DNA of 62,750 nt from Micavibrio sp. UBA7689 (GCA_002482805.1 DLGR01000034.1:23894-86643), one strand, 5' to 3'. Shown: positions 27,924 through 36,559, counted from the first letter of the stretch. Notes: generated from the sequence alone by a model not told the origin. Numbers and translations: made by a program.

Positions 27924-28046
27924 CTACGCGCCAAGCATCATGGCAAAACCCTGAACACCCATGATGAGCATGGCGTAAAACAGAAAGAAGCCGATAGACT
28001 CTTTTAACGTACGTTTCTTTTTGAAATTGAACATCTCGTTGAACAT
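27924..28046 (-). CDS. Small membrane protein (40 residues)
   Basis: A short gene with CGGAG six nt before its ATG. The protein begins MFNEMFNFKKKRTLKESIGF and continues into one hydrophobic helix (FFLFYAMLIMGVQGFAMMLG). Its N-terminal pattern (MF, short amphipathic stretch, basic RT, acidic residue, then membrane helix) aligns by eye with the 117-residue protein encoded at 30121-30474, so the two may be related. It is convergent with dsbB, with three nt between the stops. The function is unknown. Confidence 0.7.
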   Translation of the reverse strand: MFNEMFNFKKKRTLKESIGFFLFYAMLIMGVQGFAMMLGA

Positions 28047-28174
28047 ATTACACTCCGCTTTGCTTGAATTATGGGGAAGCAATACACGCTAGAGTGGCGG
28101 AAAGTCAAGCGTTTCCGTAGTATTTTAGGTAATAATCATACATCGTTCAGTTTTGTCTTTTATAATCAAAGGCC

Positions 28175-29959
28175 ATGCCCGATTTCGCCGCATTTTATAA
28201 AAAAGCCGTTACCATCGCGGGATTTATTTTCCGACACGTGATTCTCGTTTTCATCGCGTGCCTGCCCGCGACCGCTATCTCTGTGTTCCTCTGGGCCGTA
28301 TGGCAAAAAGGTCTTTCTGCAAAACTGATGCACGGGATCATCGGTTTTACATCTATGGGCGTCAGCATCATGTCGCCTTTCGTGATATTCGTCTATCTCC
28401 CCATCGCGCTTATAATATGGCGCTTCCGTGTATGGCCGATAACTTTCCCGATCACAGGCGCAATCGTGTCTTCCGCTGTCGGTGCGCTTTTGTTTGGCAA
28501 AGGTCTCAACAACTTTGCCAAAGACGGAGTGGCATTCATGTTGTTATTCACGCTGCCCGGCGCTCTGACGGCCCTCTTCCACTACGCTCTACTTTACAAA
28601 ACAGAAGCTCTGATTCCCAGTATGAAGCAAATGGACGACCGCAAGCCCATGGCTTTGTGGATCAAGGTGGCCATCGGCTTTGTTCTGGCCTGCGCGGCAA
28701 GTATGGCGATGTTTCAAAGTTTTGCGCCCAAAAAACTGAAAGAATCCTGCCTGCACGATGTCACCGTGGAAATGGCGGGCCACGAATTGCTCGTGCCGCG
28801 CAAATACTGGCCGCCCAAATCAGACGATCCGAAGCAAAGGCCGCAATCCACCATCGAAAGCCAGTTCTACATGGACGAGGAATGGCGCCCAATGAGCGCC
28901 ATACAAAAGAAATGCGACTTAAAGAAGATGGAGAAACCCTTCAAAATTTTCGTCGGCAATATAAAGATCACCGATCACAAATCCGATCCTTACGGCCCCG
29001 CGTGGTATGAAAAGCGCTTGAAAGTGATTAATGCCGCGAAAGACAAAACACGTCCCGTAGAAAACCCTGCGCTGGAAAAAACAATCAATCCCGACAACGG
29101 CAAAACATTGTTTGTACTTCCCGTCACTGAAACAAATGCCAAACAGGGTGCGCCCATCATCATGGAATGCACAGAGCCGGAAGTGTCGGGCAATTTGAAG
29201 GAAAAACAATATAAAGGCGTGATTTGCTACACGAACTACGAACATGAATCAAGTTTGCAGGTTGGATATAAAATCCCCTACACGCTAGAGAATGTCGGTG
29301 AATTCGTCACTATCGATCGAATGATGCAAAAGCAGGTACAAACCATGCTGGATGACGCCAAAGACAAGAAATACAAATCCAAGATTGACCTGACAGGCAT
29401 TCCGATGGAACGCCACGGGGGCTCCGATTGCAACAACATGGTCACCTTTACCTTCAACGGCCACCGCATGAAGGCGGACTTGAAAATGTTTCGCGATGTC
29501 AGCATAGACGGGCATGGCACATCGAACCGTTCCAGCCCGCAGGAAGATTGCAGTATGGAGGATCTCGGCAATGTCACCGAACTGGGCGGCGATTATAATG
29601 ACGATACGTTCACTATGACCGCCCTTTCCAAAGGCGATGCCGCTTACTGGCTCAACCCGAACCGTCCACAGACGCCCGCCAATCCGAACAAAAGGGAATT
29701 CACGGGCCGTGTGAACAACACGTTCGACGGGATGCAGGCGGAAAAACTTCCTTTGGACAAGCACCCAACACTGAACGGCGAGCCCGTATTTTACAAATGC
29801 CTGACCCAGATGCACAAGAAATGTCTCGTGCGTTACATGCACCCGCTTGGCTTTTGGGTATCCTATGAAAGGAAACTAGGGTTGGTCGATGGAGCGGAGG
29901 GAGATTTGGCCGTGCGCCGCAAGATCGACGAGATGATAGAGGCAGGGAAAGAAGAGTAA
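28175..29959 (+). CDS. Unknown membrane protein with cysteine-containing periplasmic domain
   Basis: A 594-residue protein I do not recognise. The first 190 residues carry about five hydrophobic helices (VILVFIACLPATAISVFLWA, FVIFVYLPIALIIW, then more to about 185). The remaining 400 residues are soluble, hydrophilic and predicted periplasmic. That part has eight cysteines (for example ESCLHD, KKCDLK, MECTEP, VICYTN, SDCNNM, EDCSME), an even number that suggests disulfide bonds. No enzyme motif is visible. dsbB lies just upstream on the same strand. Confidence 0.75.
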   Translation: MPDFAAFYKKAVTIAGFIFRHVILVFIACLPATAISVFLWAVWQKGLSAKLMHGIIGFTSMGVSIMSPFVIFVYLPIALIIWRFRVWPITFPITGAIVSSAVGALLFGKGLNNFAKDGVAFMLLFTLPGALTALFHYALLYKTEALIPSMKQMDDRKPMALWIKVAIGFVLACAASMAMFQSFAPKKLKESCLHDVTVEMAGHELLVPRKYWPPKSDDPKQRPQSTIESQFYMDEEWRPMSAIQKKCDLKKMEKPFKIFVGNIKITDHKSDPYGPAWYEKRLKVINAAKDKTRPVENPALEKTINPDNGKTLFVLPVTETNAKQGAPIIMECTEPEVSGNLKEKQYKGVICYTNYEHESSLQVGYKIPYTLENVGEFVTIDRMMQKQVQTMLDDAKDKKYKSKIDLTGIPMERHGGSDCNNMVTFTFNGHRMKADLKMFRDVSIDGHGTSNRSSPQEDCSMEDLGNVTELGGDYNDDTFTMTALSKGDAAYWLNPNRPQTPANPNKREFTGRVNNTFDGMQAEKLPLDKHPTLNGEPVFYKCLTQMHKKCLVRYMHPLGFWVSYERKLGLVDGAEGDLAVRRKIDEMIEAGKEE

Positions 29960-29960
29960 A

Positions 29961-29987
29961 AAAACGGGCGGCTTTTTAAGGCCGCCC
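29961..29987 (-). terminator. GC-rich hairpin at the end of the 594-residue protein gene
   Basis: GGGCGGC (29966-29972) pairs with GCCGCCC (29981-29987) around an 8-nt loop. A run of T follows on the minus strand, so it terminates best in that direction, although its place five nt after the plus-strand stop suggests it may serve both. Confidence 0.6.
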
Positions 29988-30064
29988 AGTACAGGGAGAG
30001 TAAATCTCTCAAGACCAATATCCCATATTCCGATTCCACAATGCAAATTTGCGTCTAAACCCAT

Positions 30065-30093
30065 AAAAATCGGGCGGGATTTCTCCCGCCCGA
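30065..30093 (-). terminator. Rho-independent terminator after the 117-residue membrane protein gene
   Basis: TCGGGCGGGA and TCCCGCCCGA form a perfect 10-bp stem with a 4-nt loop, followed on the minus strand by TTTTT. It lies about 30 nt past the stop of the gene at 30121-30474. Confidence 0.9.
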
Positions 30094-30120
30094 CTTAGTT
30101 ATTCTTCAGTGTTCTACTGG

Positions 30121-30474
30121 TTACTTCGTTTTAATCGTCGTCAGCAGGGCAACCGGAATAAGACCGATCATCACGCTGGACGTGTAGGCAAGGTAAACAC
30201 CTACGCCGACTACGAGTACAGAGAACAGGTCGCTGGTCAGGTTACGGCCGGAGAGGATCAAACCACCCACCATAAGCGTAAGTACCGTACCAATCAGCGT
30301 GTAGATTTCGCCACCGCCAAAGAACGAGCCGGAACCATCAACAACACCGGCCATACCTAAGAAATGGACGAGCGTTGTAGAAATACCGACCATAATGGTC
30401 AAAGAGATGAAGTAAAATACTACAGCATCCCAAGTCGTTCTGTGGTGACCCACATCAAGTATCTTCCCAAACAT
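30121..30474 (-). CDS. Small multi-pass membrane protein (117 residues)
   Basis: The start at 30474 is fixed by a strong AAGGAGG six nt upstream, giving MFGKILDVGHHRTTWDAVVF. Three or four hydrophobic helices follow (VVFYFISLTIMVGISTTLV, YTLIGTVLTLMVGGLIL, LFSVLVVGVGVYLAY, VMIGLIPVALL). The N-terminal 40 residues resemble the 40-residue protein at 27924-28046. The strong ribosome-binding site and terminator suggest good expression. The function is unknown. The HNH nuclease gene ends 44 nt upstream on the same strand. Confidence 0.8.
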   Translation of the reverse strand: MFGKILDVGHHRTTWDAVVFYFISLTIMVGISTTLVHFLGMAGVVDGSGSFFGGGEIYTLIGTVLTLMVGGLILSGRNLTSDLFSVLVVGVGVYLAYTSSVMIGLIPVALLTTIKTK

Positions 30475-30517
30475 AGCAAACCTCCTTTTGTTCAACGTTG
30501 TTATTTTTGGGTAGTCT

Positions 30518-31111
30518 TTAGATTACTGAACCGCTTCCTCCTTCTTCCGAATCAAGTTCGCTGTCCCAGTAAAGAAAGTCACCCCAGCTTTTGTGCAGAA
30601 AGTTCGGGGGGAACTTTCGTCCTTTATCCTGTAATTCGTACACCGTCGGTTGCTCCGGCTCTTCTATCGGGTACATCTTGCATTCGCGGGGCAGCTTATG
30701 CCCTTTGTGCGTATTGCAAGTCCGACAGGCCGTGACGATGTTCGTCCAGGAAGTCCTGCCTCCGCGTGATTTCGGTATAACGTGATCGAAGGTAAGTTCA
30801 CTCGTTTTTTCTTTCGACCCGCAATACTGGCAATGCCATTCATCACGCAGAAAAACATTAAATCTCGTAAACGCCGGCTTTCTAGCCGTGGGTACATAAT
30901 CTTTCAGTACCAAAACACTGGGCAGTTTGAATTCAAAACTCGGAGAGCGCACCACCCGATCGTATTCGCTCACCACAGTGACCGAGTCCCGGAACATAGC
31001 CTTCACAGCCTCCTGCCACGACCACAATGATAAGGGGAAATAACTCAGTGGCCTAAAATCGGCATTCAGCACCAGGGCCGGGCATTGTTCCAAAGTTCTC
31101 ATAGTCTCCAT
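30518..31111 (-). CDS. HNH endonuclease family protein
   Basis: A 197-residue HNH nuclease of the small stand-alone type widespread in bacteria. The start at 31111 (METMRTLEQCPALVLNADF) follows AGGAG at five nt. The N-terminal block LNADFRPLSYFPLSLWSWQE is typical of this subfamily. The HNH core has zinc ligands Cys94/Cys97 (CQYC) and Cys129/Cys132 (CRTC), and the catalytic DH at 109-110 (FDHVIPKSRGG) with Asn124. The tail is acidic and Gly/Ser-rich. Its biological role, repair or defence, is not established. Confidence 0.9.
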   Translation of the reverse strand: METMRTLEQCPALVLNADFRPLSYFPLSLWSWQEAVKAMFRDSVTVVSEYDRVVRSPSFEFKLPSVLVLKDYVPTARKPAFTRFNVFLRDEWHCQYCGSKEKTSELTFDHVIPKSRGGRTSWTNIVTACRTCNTHKGHKLPRECKMYPIEEPEQPTVYELQDKGRKFPPNFLHKSWGDFLYWDSELDSEEGGSGSVI

Positions 31112-31317
31112 ATTTTCTCCTATGTCATAGCCCGAGAGGCTCCCGGGGGAGGCCTTCAGGCGAGAGGAAAATATGAAGGCCTCGCGCAACAATTTATAAT
31201 ATTATTATATCTCAAAATTCGCCCAATACCAACTAATGGCAGAGCGAAAATATTGCGTTGCAAAAGCGATATTGGAAACTACTGATTTTCCCGTAAATAC
31301 AGAGAGTTATTAAACAG

Positions 31318-31361
31318 GTGCTTTTGCTGCATATGCTTTAGTAACATCGCAGCAAAAGCGC
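31318..31361. other. Long stem-loop in the gap between the esterase and HNH genes
   Basis: GCTTTTGCTGC (31320-31330) and GCAGCAAAAGC (31349-31359) form a perfect 11-bp inverted repeat around an 18-nt loop; one wobble and one further pair extend the stem. It lies about 50 nt past the esterase stop. Tails are AT-rich without a clean T run, so terminator, RNA processing site or protein-binding site are all possible. The rest of the 295-bp gap (31112-31406) is AT-rich with no gene that I can see. Confidence 0.6.
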
Positions 31362-31406
31362 AGAAGTTATTTAAAATACTACGTTTTTTGAAGTTTAGCT
31401 CAAATG

Positions 31407-32054
31407 CTATGAAAGCACGCGGTGGAGGAAGGCTGCGCCCGCCTCAATACCGTCTTCATCGATGCTGTGGGACAAGCCTCTGGTGATACCGCCACCCACT
31501 TCGAAGCCGTTTGATTCGAGCGCTTGCTTCGCCATATGGTAGGCCGTGAGCGGAACAACCATATCGACATCGCCATGAACCAAATGGACAGGAATTTTCT
31601 GGATTTTATCGCCGCCAAGGCTCTCCGCCCCTACCAGCGCGCCGGAGTAACCCAGCACCCCTGCGATTTTGGGCATGCGGCGTGGGCCGACATAAAGGCT
31701 CATCATAGCGCCTTGGGAAAACCCTGCGAGTGCAAGCTTGTCGGGCGCGATGTTGTATTGCTTGAGCATGTCATCGATATAGGCGTTCAAAACCGGCGCC
31801 GCCTCTTCCACGCCTTTCAAAATTGATTCCGGCGTCCATTCCTGCAGCGAAAACCATTGAAAGCCCACAGGCGCCATGTCGCACGGGAAAGGCGCATCGG
31901 GCGACACGAATATGGTATCGGGTAGTGCATGTTCCCAATACCGCGCAAGGCCTATCAAGTCCGCGCCGTTAGCACCCAGACCATGCAGCAGTATCACCAT
32001 GCTGGCGGGAGCTTTGCCGGACTTCGGGGAATGTGTATAGGTTTTCAGGGTCAT
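31407..32054 (-). CDS. Carboxylesterase / phospholipase family hydrolase
   Basis: A 215-residue alpha/beta hydrolase of the small carboxylesterase (phospholipase/carboxylesterase, EstB-like) family. The oxyanion region is VILLHGLGANGADL, the nucleophile elbow GFSQGAM holds the catalytic Ser, the acid lies near VHGDVDMVVPL, and the His is in GLSHSIDEDGI. There is no signal peptide, so it is cytoplasmic. The substrate is probably a short ester, but cannot be named from sequence. Confidence 0.9.
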   Translation of the reverse strand: MTLKTYTHSPKSGKAPASMVILLHGLGANGADLIGLARYWEHALPDTIFVSPDAPFPCDMAPVGFQWFSLQEWTPESILKGVEEAAPVLNAYIDDMLKQYNIAPDKLALAGFSQGAMMSLYVGPRRMPKIAGVLGYSGALVGAESLGGDKIQKIPVHLVHGDVDMVVPLTAYHMAKQALESNGFEVGGGITRGLSHSIDEDGIEAGAAFLHRVLS

Positions 32055-32154
32055 CGTCTCTTTTAACGCGAAAACCCGCCAAAATCCATGGCTTTGAAGG
32101 AACTAAACTGTTGTTTTGCCATTAGTATGACAATATTTAATGTGATTTAGCCGT

Positions 32155-33273
32155 ATGACTTTCAAGCCCATGAATCCTGCCCGCGCCCTTTTGCTTATGT
32201 CCGCGTTCCTGCTCCCGCTTTCGGCGGCGGGGTTAAAGGCGTATGCTGAAGACCTGACCATTAAACCCGTCATCGATAATGATCCCGATAAGATCAAGAA
32301 TGAGGCGGAAAAATCCATCATCAACAATCCGTACACCAACTATTTAAGCTTCTCGTATGAAAACGACCGTATCGGAAGCGGTGAAGACAGTTTTTACACC
32401 AGCGGCGTGCGGATGACCTATTTTAACACGAACACCGACCTTCCCGATTTCATGAAAGATGCAGCGGACGAGATTCCCGGCTTCGACATCAACGATACTA
32501 CTGGCACTTATTTCACGCTTGGCCAGAACCTCTACGTGCCGTCCGAAATCACTTCCGCCGAACCACAGGAAGGCGACCGTCCCTATGCTGGGTGGTTGTA
32601 CGGCTCCGTCGGACTGACTACGCTGACTTCCAACCATGTCGATGATGTGGAACTGACGCTTGGAATTGTCGGGCCCGAAGCGCTGGGTGAACAGACACAA
32701 AAATTCATTCACACGCATGTGACTGACTCACCCACGCCGCGTGGCTGGGCGAACCAACTCGACACTGAACCCGGCGTGATTTTGTCATGGCAGCGCAGAT
32801 GGCCCAGCGGATTCAACGGTGAATGGGAAGTCGATTTCGGCGATCAATGGCGCTTGCGCGCGGAGCCCAACGTCAATGTTAGCGTGGGTAACGTTTACAC
32901 CTATGGCGGCACGGGCATGATGCTCACGTTCGGTCCCTATCAAGGCACATTGCAGGACACGCCGCCGCGTGTGAAGCCCGCCATGTCGGGAACAGGTTAT
33001 TTTGACGTACCCGATCAGGACTGGAGCTGGTACACGTTTGCTGGCGTCGATGGACGCGTCGTGGCACGCAATATATTTCTGGACGGCAATTCTTTTGACG
33101 ATGACGGCCCCGATGTAGACAAAAAATGGCTCGTAGGGGACGCGGTTGCGGGCGTTGCCTTCACGCTCAACAATTATCGTCTTTCCTATACCGCCAACTA
33201 TCGCACAAAAGAATTCGACGGCCAGCCCGACGATACATTTTTTGGTTCTTTGACGCTGACAACACGATTCTAA
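32155..33273 (+). CDS. LpxR-type outer-membrane lipid A deacylase
   Basis: A 372-residue outer-membrane protein of the LpxR (DUF2219) family, whose characterised members remove the 3'-acyloxyacyl chain of lipid A. A signal peptide covers about residues 1-31 (ALLLMSAFLLPLSAAGLKAYA). The family signature LSFSYENDRIGSGEDSFYTS carries the Asn-Asp pair, followed by GDRPYAGWLYGS, LGIVGPEALGE and a His-containing segment (HTHVTDSPTPRGWANQL). It ends in Phe (LTLTTRF), as beta barrels do. The start could also be the ATG at 32170. Confidence 0.87.
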   Translation: MTFKPMNPARALLLMSAFLLPLSAAGLKAYAEDLTIKPVIDNDPDKIKNEAEKSIINNPYTNYLSFSYENDRIGSGEDSFYTSGVRMTYFNTNTDLPDFMKDAADEIPGFDINDTTGTYFTLGQNLYVPSEITSAEPQEGDRPYAGWLYGSVGLTTLTSNHVDDVELTLGIVGPEALGEQTQKFIHTHVTDSPTPRGWANQLDTEPGVILSWQRRWPSGFNGEWEVDFGDQWRLRAEPNVNVSVGNVYTYGGTGMMLTFGPYQGTLQDTPPRVKPAMSGTGYFDVPDQDWSWYTFAGVDGRVVARNIFLDGNSFDDDGPDVDKKWLVGDAVAGVAFTLNNYRLSYTANYRTKEFDGQPDDTFFGSLTLTTRF

Positions 33274-33305
33274 TGGGTTAGAATGTCGCCCAAGGAGACA
33301 TTCGC

Positions 33306-33620
33306 ATGCAATACGACATCATCCATATCGCCGGCAAGCCCCATGTTCTCGTGCCCCTGCACGATTACACGCAGATGAAAAACGGGGCGGCGAACGCAAC
33401 TCTTCCTGATGATGTTTTGGCGAAAATTGCTGTTGGCGGACAAAGTCCTATCAAGATTATCCGCAAACATCGCGGCATGACACAGGATGATCTGGCGAGC
33501 GCCGCAGGATTGTCACGCCCTTACCTCACAGAAATTGAAACGGGTCGCAAGGAAGGATCGATAAGATCGTTGAAATCGATCGCGAAAGCCTTGAATGTCC
33601 CCTTGGAAAAACTCGCCTAA
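33306..33620 (+). CDS. XRE-family transcriptional regulator
   Basis: A 104-residue protein with AAGGAGA seven nt upstream of the ATG. The C-terminal half is a Cro/C1-type helix-turn-helix (IRKHRGMTQDDLASAAGLSR then YLTEIETGRKEGSIRSLKSI). The N-terminal 25 residues (YDIIHIAGKPHVLVPLHDYT) resemble the start of some antitoxins. No toxin gene is adjacent. The last four nt overlap the end of the convergent HerA-like gene. Confidence 0.88.
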   Translation: MQYDIIHIAGKPHVLVPLHDYTQMKNGAANATLPDDVLAKIAVGGQSPIKIIRKHRGMTQDDLASAAGLSRPYLTEIETGRKEGSIRSLKSIAKALNVPLEKLA

Positions 33621-35161
33621 CGTTTCGACATAGAGCCGAGTACGCCACGCAATATAGATGTTGTGGCATTTCGTACGGCTGCCTTACCTGCTCTTCCCGC
33701 CGCGCTTTTACGCCCTGTCCCAAAAATGGTATCCGCTAGAGCGCTGCCGATTGAATAGGTTACGGAAGTAACAACTGATTTCACTACTTTCGTTCCTATA
33801 CCATCGTTTGCCCTTCCGGATTTTGCGGGTTTCGACGATGTTTGCGCTGCTTCTGCCTGCTTGGTGGCCTTTTGCGCTTTACCTTTAAGGGCTTCATAAG
33901 CGCTGTCACGGTCTTGCGTTGCATCGTATTTGTTGCCGACTCCATCGGCCTTCGTTGCCATACGTCTTGCATCGTCGGAACATGGACCGACTTTGGATTC
34001 CGGCGGGCGTATGAGGATGCGGCGTACCATGGAGGGCGCACCGCCGCTTTCCAGCGTGGATACCAGCGCTTCGCCGATACTCAGATCGGAAATCACTTCC
34101 TCAACTTTAAAAGCGGGATTGGCGCGATAAGTTTGCGCCGCTTGTTTGATAAATTTTTGTTGTTGGGGTGTAAAGGCACGAAGCGCGTGCTGAACGCGGT
34201 TGCCGAGCTGTGACAAAACACTGTCGGGAATATCCTGTGGGTTTTGGGTGATGAAATAAATCCCGACTCCTTTGGAGCGGATCAGACGGACAACTTGTTC
34301 AATCTTTTCCAGCAGTGATTTCGGCGCATCGGTAAAGAGCAAGTGCGCCTCATCGAAGAAGAAAACCAGTTTCGGTTTGGGCAGATCGCCCGCTTCGGGC
34401 AGGTCTTCGAACAATTCAGAGAGAAGCCACAAAAGGAAAGTCGCGTAAAGGCGCGGCGATTGCATTAATTTGTCGGCGGCGAGGATGTTGATATAGCCTT
34501 TGCCATCCATATCGGTCCGCATCAAATCTGACAATTCCAGCGCGGGTTCGCCGAAGAATTTGTCCGCCCCCTGCTCTTCCAGTTTCAGCAATTGTCTTTG
34601 GATGGTGGCAATGGATGGTTTGCTCACCTGACCATATTCAGCAGAAATTTCCGATGCGTTTTCGTGGATCGTATTCAATAAGGCGCGCAAATCTTTGAGG
34701 TCTATCAGCAGAAGGCCTTTTTCATCCGCATGGCGGAAGGCGATATTCAACACACCTTCCTGTGTTTCGTTTAGCTCCAGCATGCGTGCGAGCAACACAG
34801 GCCCTATCTCGGAAATCGTCGTGCGGACGGGATGCCCCTTTTCTCCAAACAAATCCCAGAACGCCACCGAAAAAGCCTGCGGCTTGAAATCCGTGAACCC
34901 GATCTGCTCGTTGCGCTTAGATATAAAGTCTTCACCGCCCGATGGCTGCGCTATGCCGCCGAGATCGCCCTTCACATCAGCCATGAACACGGGTACGCCG
35001 TTTTTGGCGAAACCTTCTGCGAGCGATTGTAGGGTGATGGTTTTGCCGGTGCCTGTGGCACCCGCAATCAAACCGTGACGGTTCGCGTATTTAAGGGGAA
35101 AGGTTTGGCGAAACGAATTGTTGCCCGTTTCCGTGCCGATAAAAATATCAGATATGTCCAT
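33617..35161 (-). CDS. HerA-like ATPase (DUF853 family)
   Basis: A 514-residue AAA-type ATPase of the DUF853/YjgR family, related to the HerA/FtsK translocases. Walker A is AGATGTGKT near residue 33. The Walker B region is FFFDEAHLLF near 268, followed by IRSKGVGIYFITQNPQDIP and a downstream LGNRVQHALRAFTP. The C-terminal 100 residues are Ala/Lys/Ser-rich and poorly conserved. Its cellular role is unproven. It is preceded by a 91-residue gene nine nt upstream, probably in the same transcript. Confidence 0.9.
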   Translation of the reverse strand: MDISDIFIGTETGNNSFRQTFPLKYANRHGLIAGATGTGKTITLQSLAEGFAKNGVPVFMADVKGDLGGIAQPSGGEDFISKRNEQIGFTDFKPQAFSVAFWDLFGEKGHPVRTTISEIGPVLLARMLELNETQEGVLNIAFRHADEKGLLLIDLKDLRALLNTIHENASEISAEYGQVSKPSIATIQRQLLKLEEQGADKFFGEPALELSDLMRTDMDGKGYINILAADKLMQSPRLYATFLLWLLSELFEDLPEAGDLPKPKLVFFFDEAHLLFTDAPKSLLEKIEQVVRLIRSKGVGIYFITQNPQDIPDSVLSQLGNRVQHALRAFTPQQQKFIKQAAQTYRANPAFKVEEVISDLSIGEALVSTLESGGAPSMVRRILIRPPESKVGPCSDDARRMATKADGVGNKYDATQDRDSAYEALKGKAQKATKQAEAAQTSSKPAKSGRANDGIGTKVVKSVVTSVTYSIGSALADTIFGTGRKSAAGRAGKAAVRNATTSILRGVLGSMSKR

Positions 35162-35170
35162 GGAGAGGCA

Positions 35171-35446
35171 TTATGCCTCAGTATCGACGTTGTTTCCAGC
35201 GGTCTCGGATTTGATACTTTCGGAGACGAGGTAGTCGTATTTGGAACGCAACGCCTTGATGATCGTGACGTTGTATACTTCCTGATTTTCAGAAGCGGTG
35301 TAGAGCTGGTTGAACAGCGCGGGACCGTTGTTGAAGAACCCCTCAAGGGATTGACGCGAAGATGCGGATAAACCTATACGCCCATAACCGGCGGTCAGGC
35401 TTTGAAATGCAGCGCGTCCTGCGCTCAATAAGCTCGAGGCATCCAT
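35171..35446 (-). CDS. Hypothetical protein (91 residues)
   Basis: A 91-residue protein, probably helical, beginning MDASSLLSAGRAAFQSLTAG and including SRQSLEGFFNNGPALFNQLY. It has no signal peptide, membrane helix or cofactor motif. It starts 43 nt after the upstream amidase gene and ends nine nt before the HerA-like gene, which suggests one operon. I do not recognise the family. Confidence 0.65.
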   Translation of the reverse strand: MDASSLLSAGRAAFQSLTAGYGRIGLSASSRQSLEGFFNNGPALFNQLYTASENQEVYNVTIIKALRSKYDYLVSESIKSETAGNNVDTEA

Positions 35447-35489
35447 AGGACCATTATACCCCGTAAAAGGTTAATTTCGCAAGCAAAGG

Positions 35490-36308
35490 TTAACGAAGCG
35501 AGCGGTCGTGCAGGATAGTGGGTATGGAAGCTCGGGATTTTTCCACAGCATCCAAGTCCAGTTCCGCACAGGCAAAACCAGCACTATCCTGTTGAATTTC
35601 CTTCAAAACCTCCCCCCATGGGGATATAATCATGGAATGCCCATAGGTCTGCTTGCCCCCGTCATGGGTTCCCACTTGGGCAGCAGCCATAACAAATGCG
35701 CCGCTTTCGATGGCACGGGCCCTCAGGAGTACCTCCCAATGGGCCTGCCCAGTCGGCACTGTAAAGGCGGCGGGTATGGTAATGATCTGCGCACCGTCCT
35801 TGGCAAGGCGTCTGTACAGATGGGGAAAGCGCACGTCATAGCAAACCGATAAACCTATTTTCAGACCATCTGCCTCGCCCATTACGATCTTGTCGCCGGC
35901 TTTGTTGGAATCGCTTTCACGGTATTTATCGCCATTGGGCAAATCGACATCGAACATATGCATTTTGTCGTACTTGGCTTTGATATTTCCGTCCTTCGCG
36001 AACAGGTAAGAGCGGTTGAACAGCTTGTCGTCGTCGGATCGCACAGAAGCGAGCGAGCCCAACACGATGGTAACGCCGAGTTCTTTGGCCAGCTTGGAAA
36101 AGAACGGTAGTGCTGGATGATCTTCTTCCTTATAGGACTGTGCCCATTTGTCTTCCTGCTTGGCCGCCATGCGGCACGTGTTTTCAGGCGTTACAATAAG
36201 TTTTGCGCCTTCTATAGCCGCAGCGCGTATGATGGTCTCTACACTTCGAAGATTATCTTCGATGACGGGACCAACATTGGTCTGGATAACGGCAGCTTTG
36301 ATTTTCAT
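35490..36308 (-). CDS. Nitrilase-superfamily amidohydrolase (Nit1/Nit2-like)
   Basis: A 272-residue carbon-nitrogen hydrolase. The catalytic triad is visible as Glu42 (VTPENT), Lys115 (KYDKMHMFDVDLPNG) and Cys156 (LSVCYDVRFPHLYR). The block DVRFPHLYRRLAKDGAQIIT and LRARAIESGAFVMAAAQ match the Nit1/Nit2 branch, members of which hydrolyse deaminated glutathione or omega-amides. That would fit its four-nt ATGA overlap with the upstream glutaredoxin gene, but the substrate is inferred. The protein is cytoplasmic. Confidence 0.92.
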   Translation of the reverse strand: MKIKAAVIQTNVGPVIEDNLRSVETIIRAAAIEGAKLIVTPENTCRMAAKQEDKWAQSYKEEDHPALPFFSKLAKELGVTIVLGSLASVRSDDDKLFNRSYLFAKDGNIKAKYDKMHMFDVDLPNGDKYRESDSNKAGDKIVMGEADGLKIGLSVCYDVRFPHLYRRLAKDGAQIITIPAAFTVPTGQAHWEVLLRARAIESGAFVMAAAQVGTHDGGKQTYGHSMIISPWGEVLKEIQQDSAGFACAELDLDAVEKSRASIPTILHDRSLR

Positions 36309-36559
36309 GCAAGCAATTTATCCAGCTCGCCGCGTTCTTCCAACTCGTGAAGATCATCACACCCGCCGATGGCTTTGCCGTTGATGAATATCTGCGGAAC
36401 CGTACGACGGCCTTCGCTGCGGGCAACCAGATCATCGCGCGCCTTGTCATCACCCGTCACATCGACCTCTACATAATCGACATCCTTGGCGTCCAAAAGC
36501 CGTTTGGCTTTTACGCAATAAGGGCAAGTTTTGGTCGTGTAAATCTCAACGCTGGCCAT
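36305..36559 (-). CDS. grxC: Glutaredoxin 3 (GrxC)
   Basis: An 84-residue dithiol glutaredoxin that reduces disulfides with glutathione. The active site is CPYC (TKTCPYCVKAKRLL), the cis-Pro loop is RRTVPQIFINGKAIGGCDDL, and the extra Cys in GGCDDL is typical of GrxC. The start at 36559 (MASVEIYTT) follows GGAAGGAAG; a longer TTG-initiated reading is less likely. Its stop overlaps the nitrilase-type gene by four nt. Confidence 0.96.
   Translation of the reverse strand: MASVEIYTTKTCPYCVKAKRLLDAKDVDYVEVDVTGDDKARDDLVARSEGRRTVPQIFINGKAIGGCDDLHELEERGELDKLLA

Noticed and set aside
33306..33620. XRE regulator as the antitoxin of a toxin-antitoxin pair
   Set aside because: No small toxin gene lies on either side; the neighbours are an outer-membrane protein gene and a HerA-like ATPase gene.
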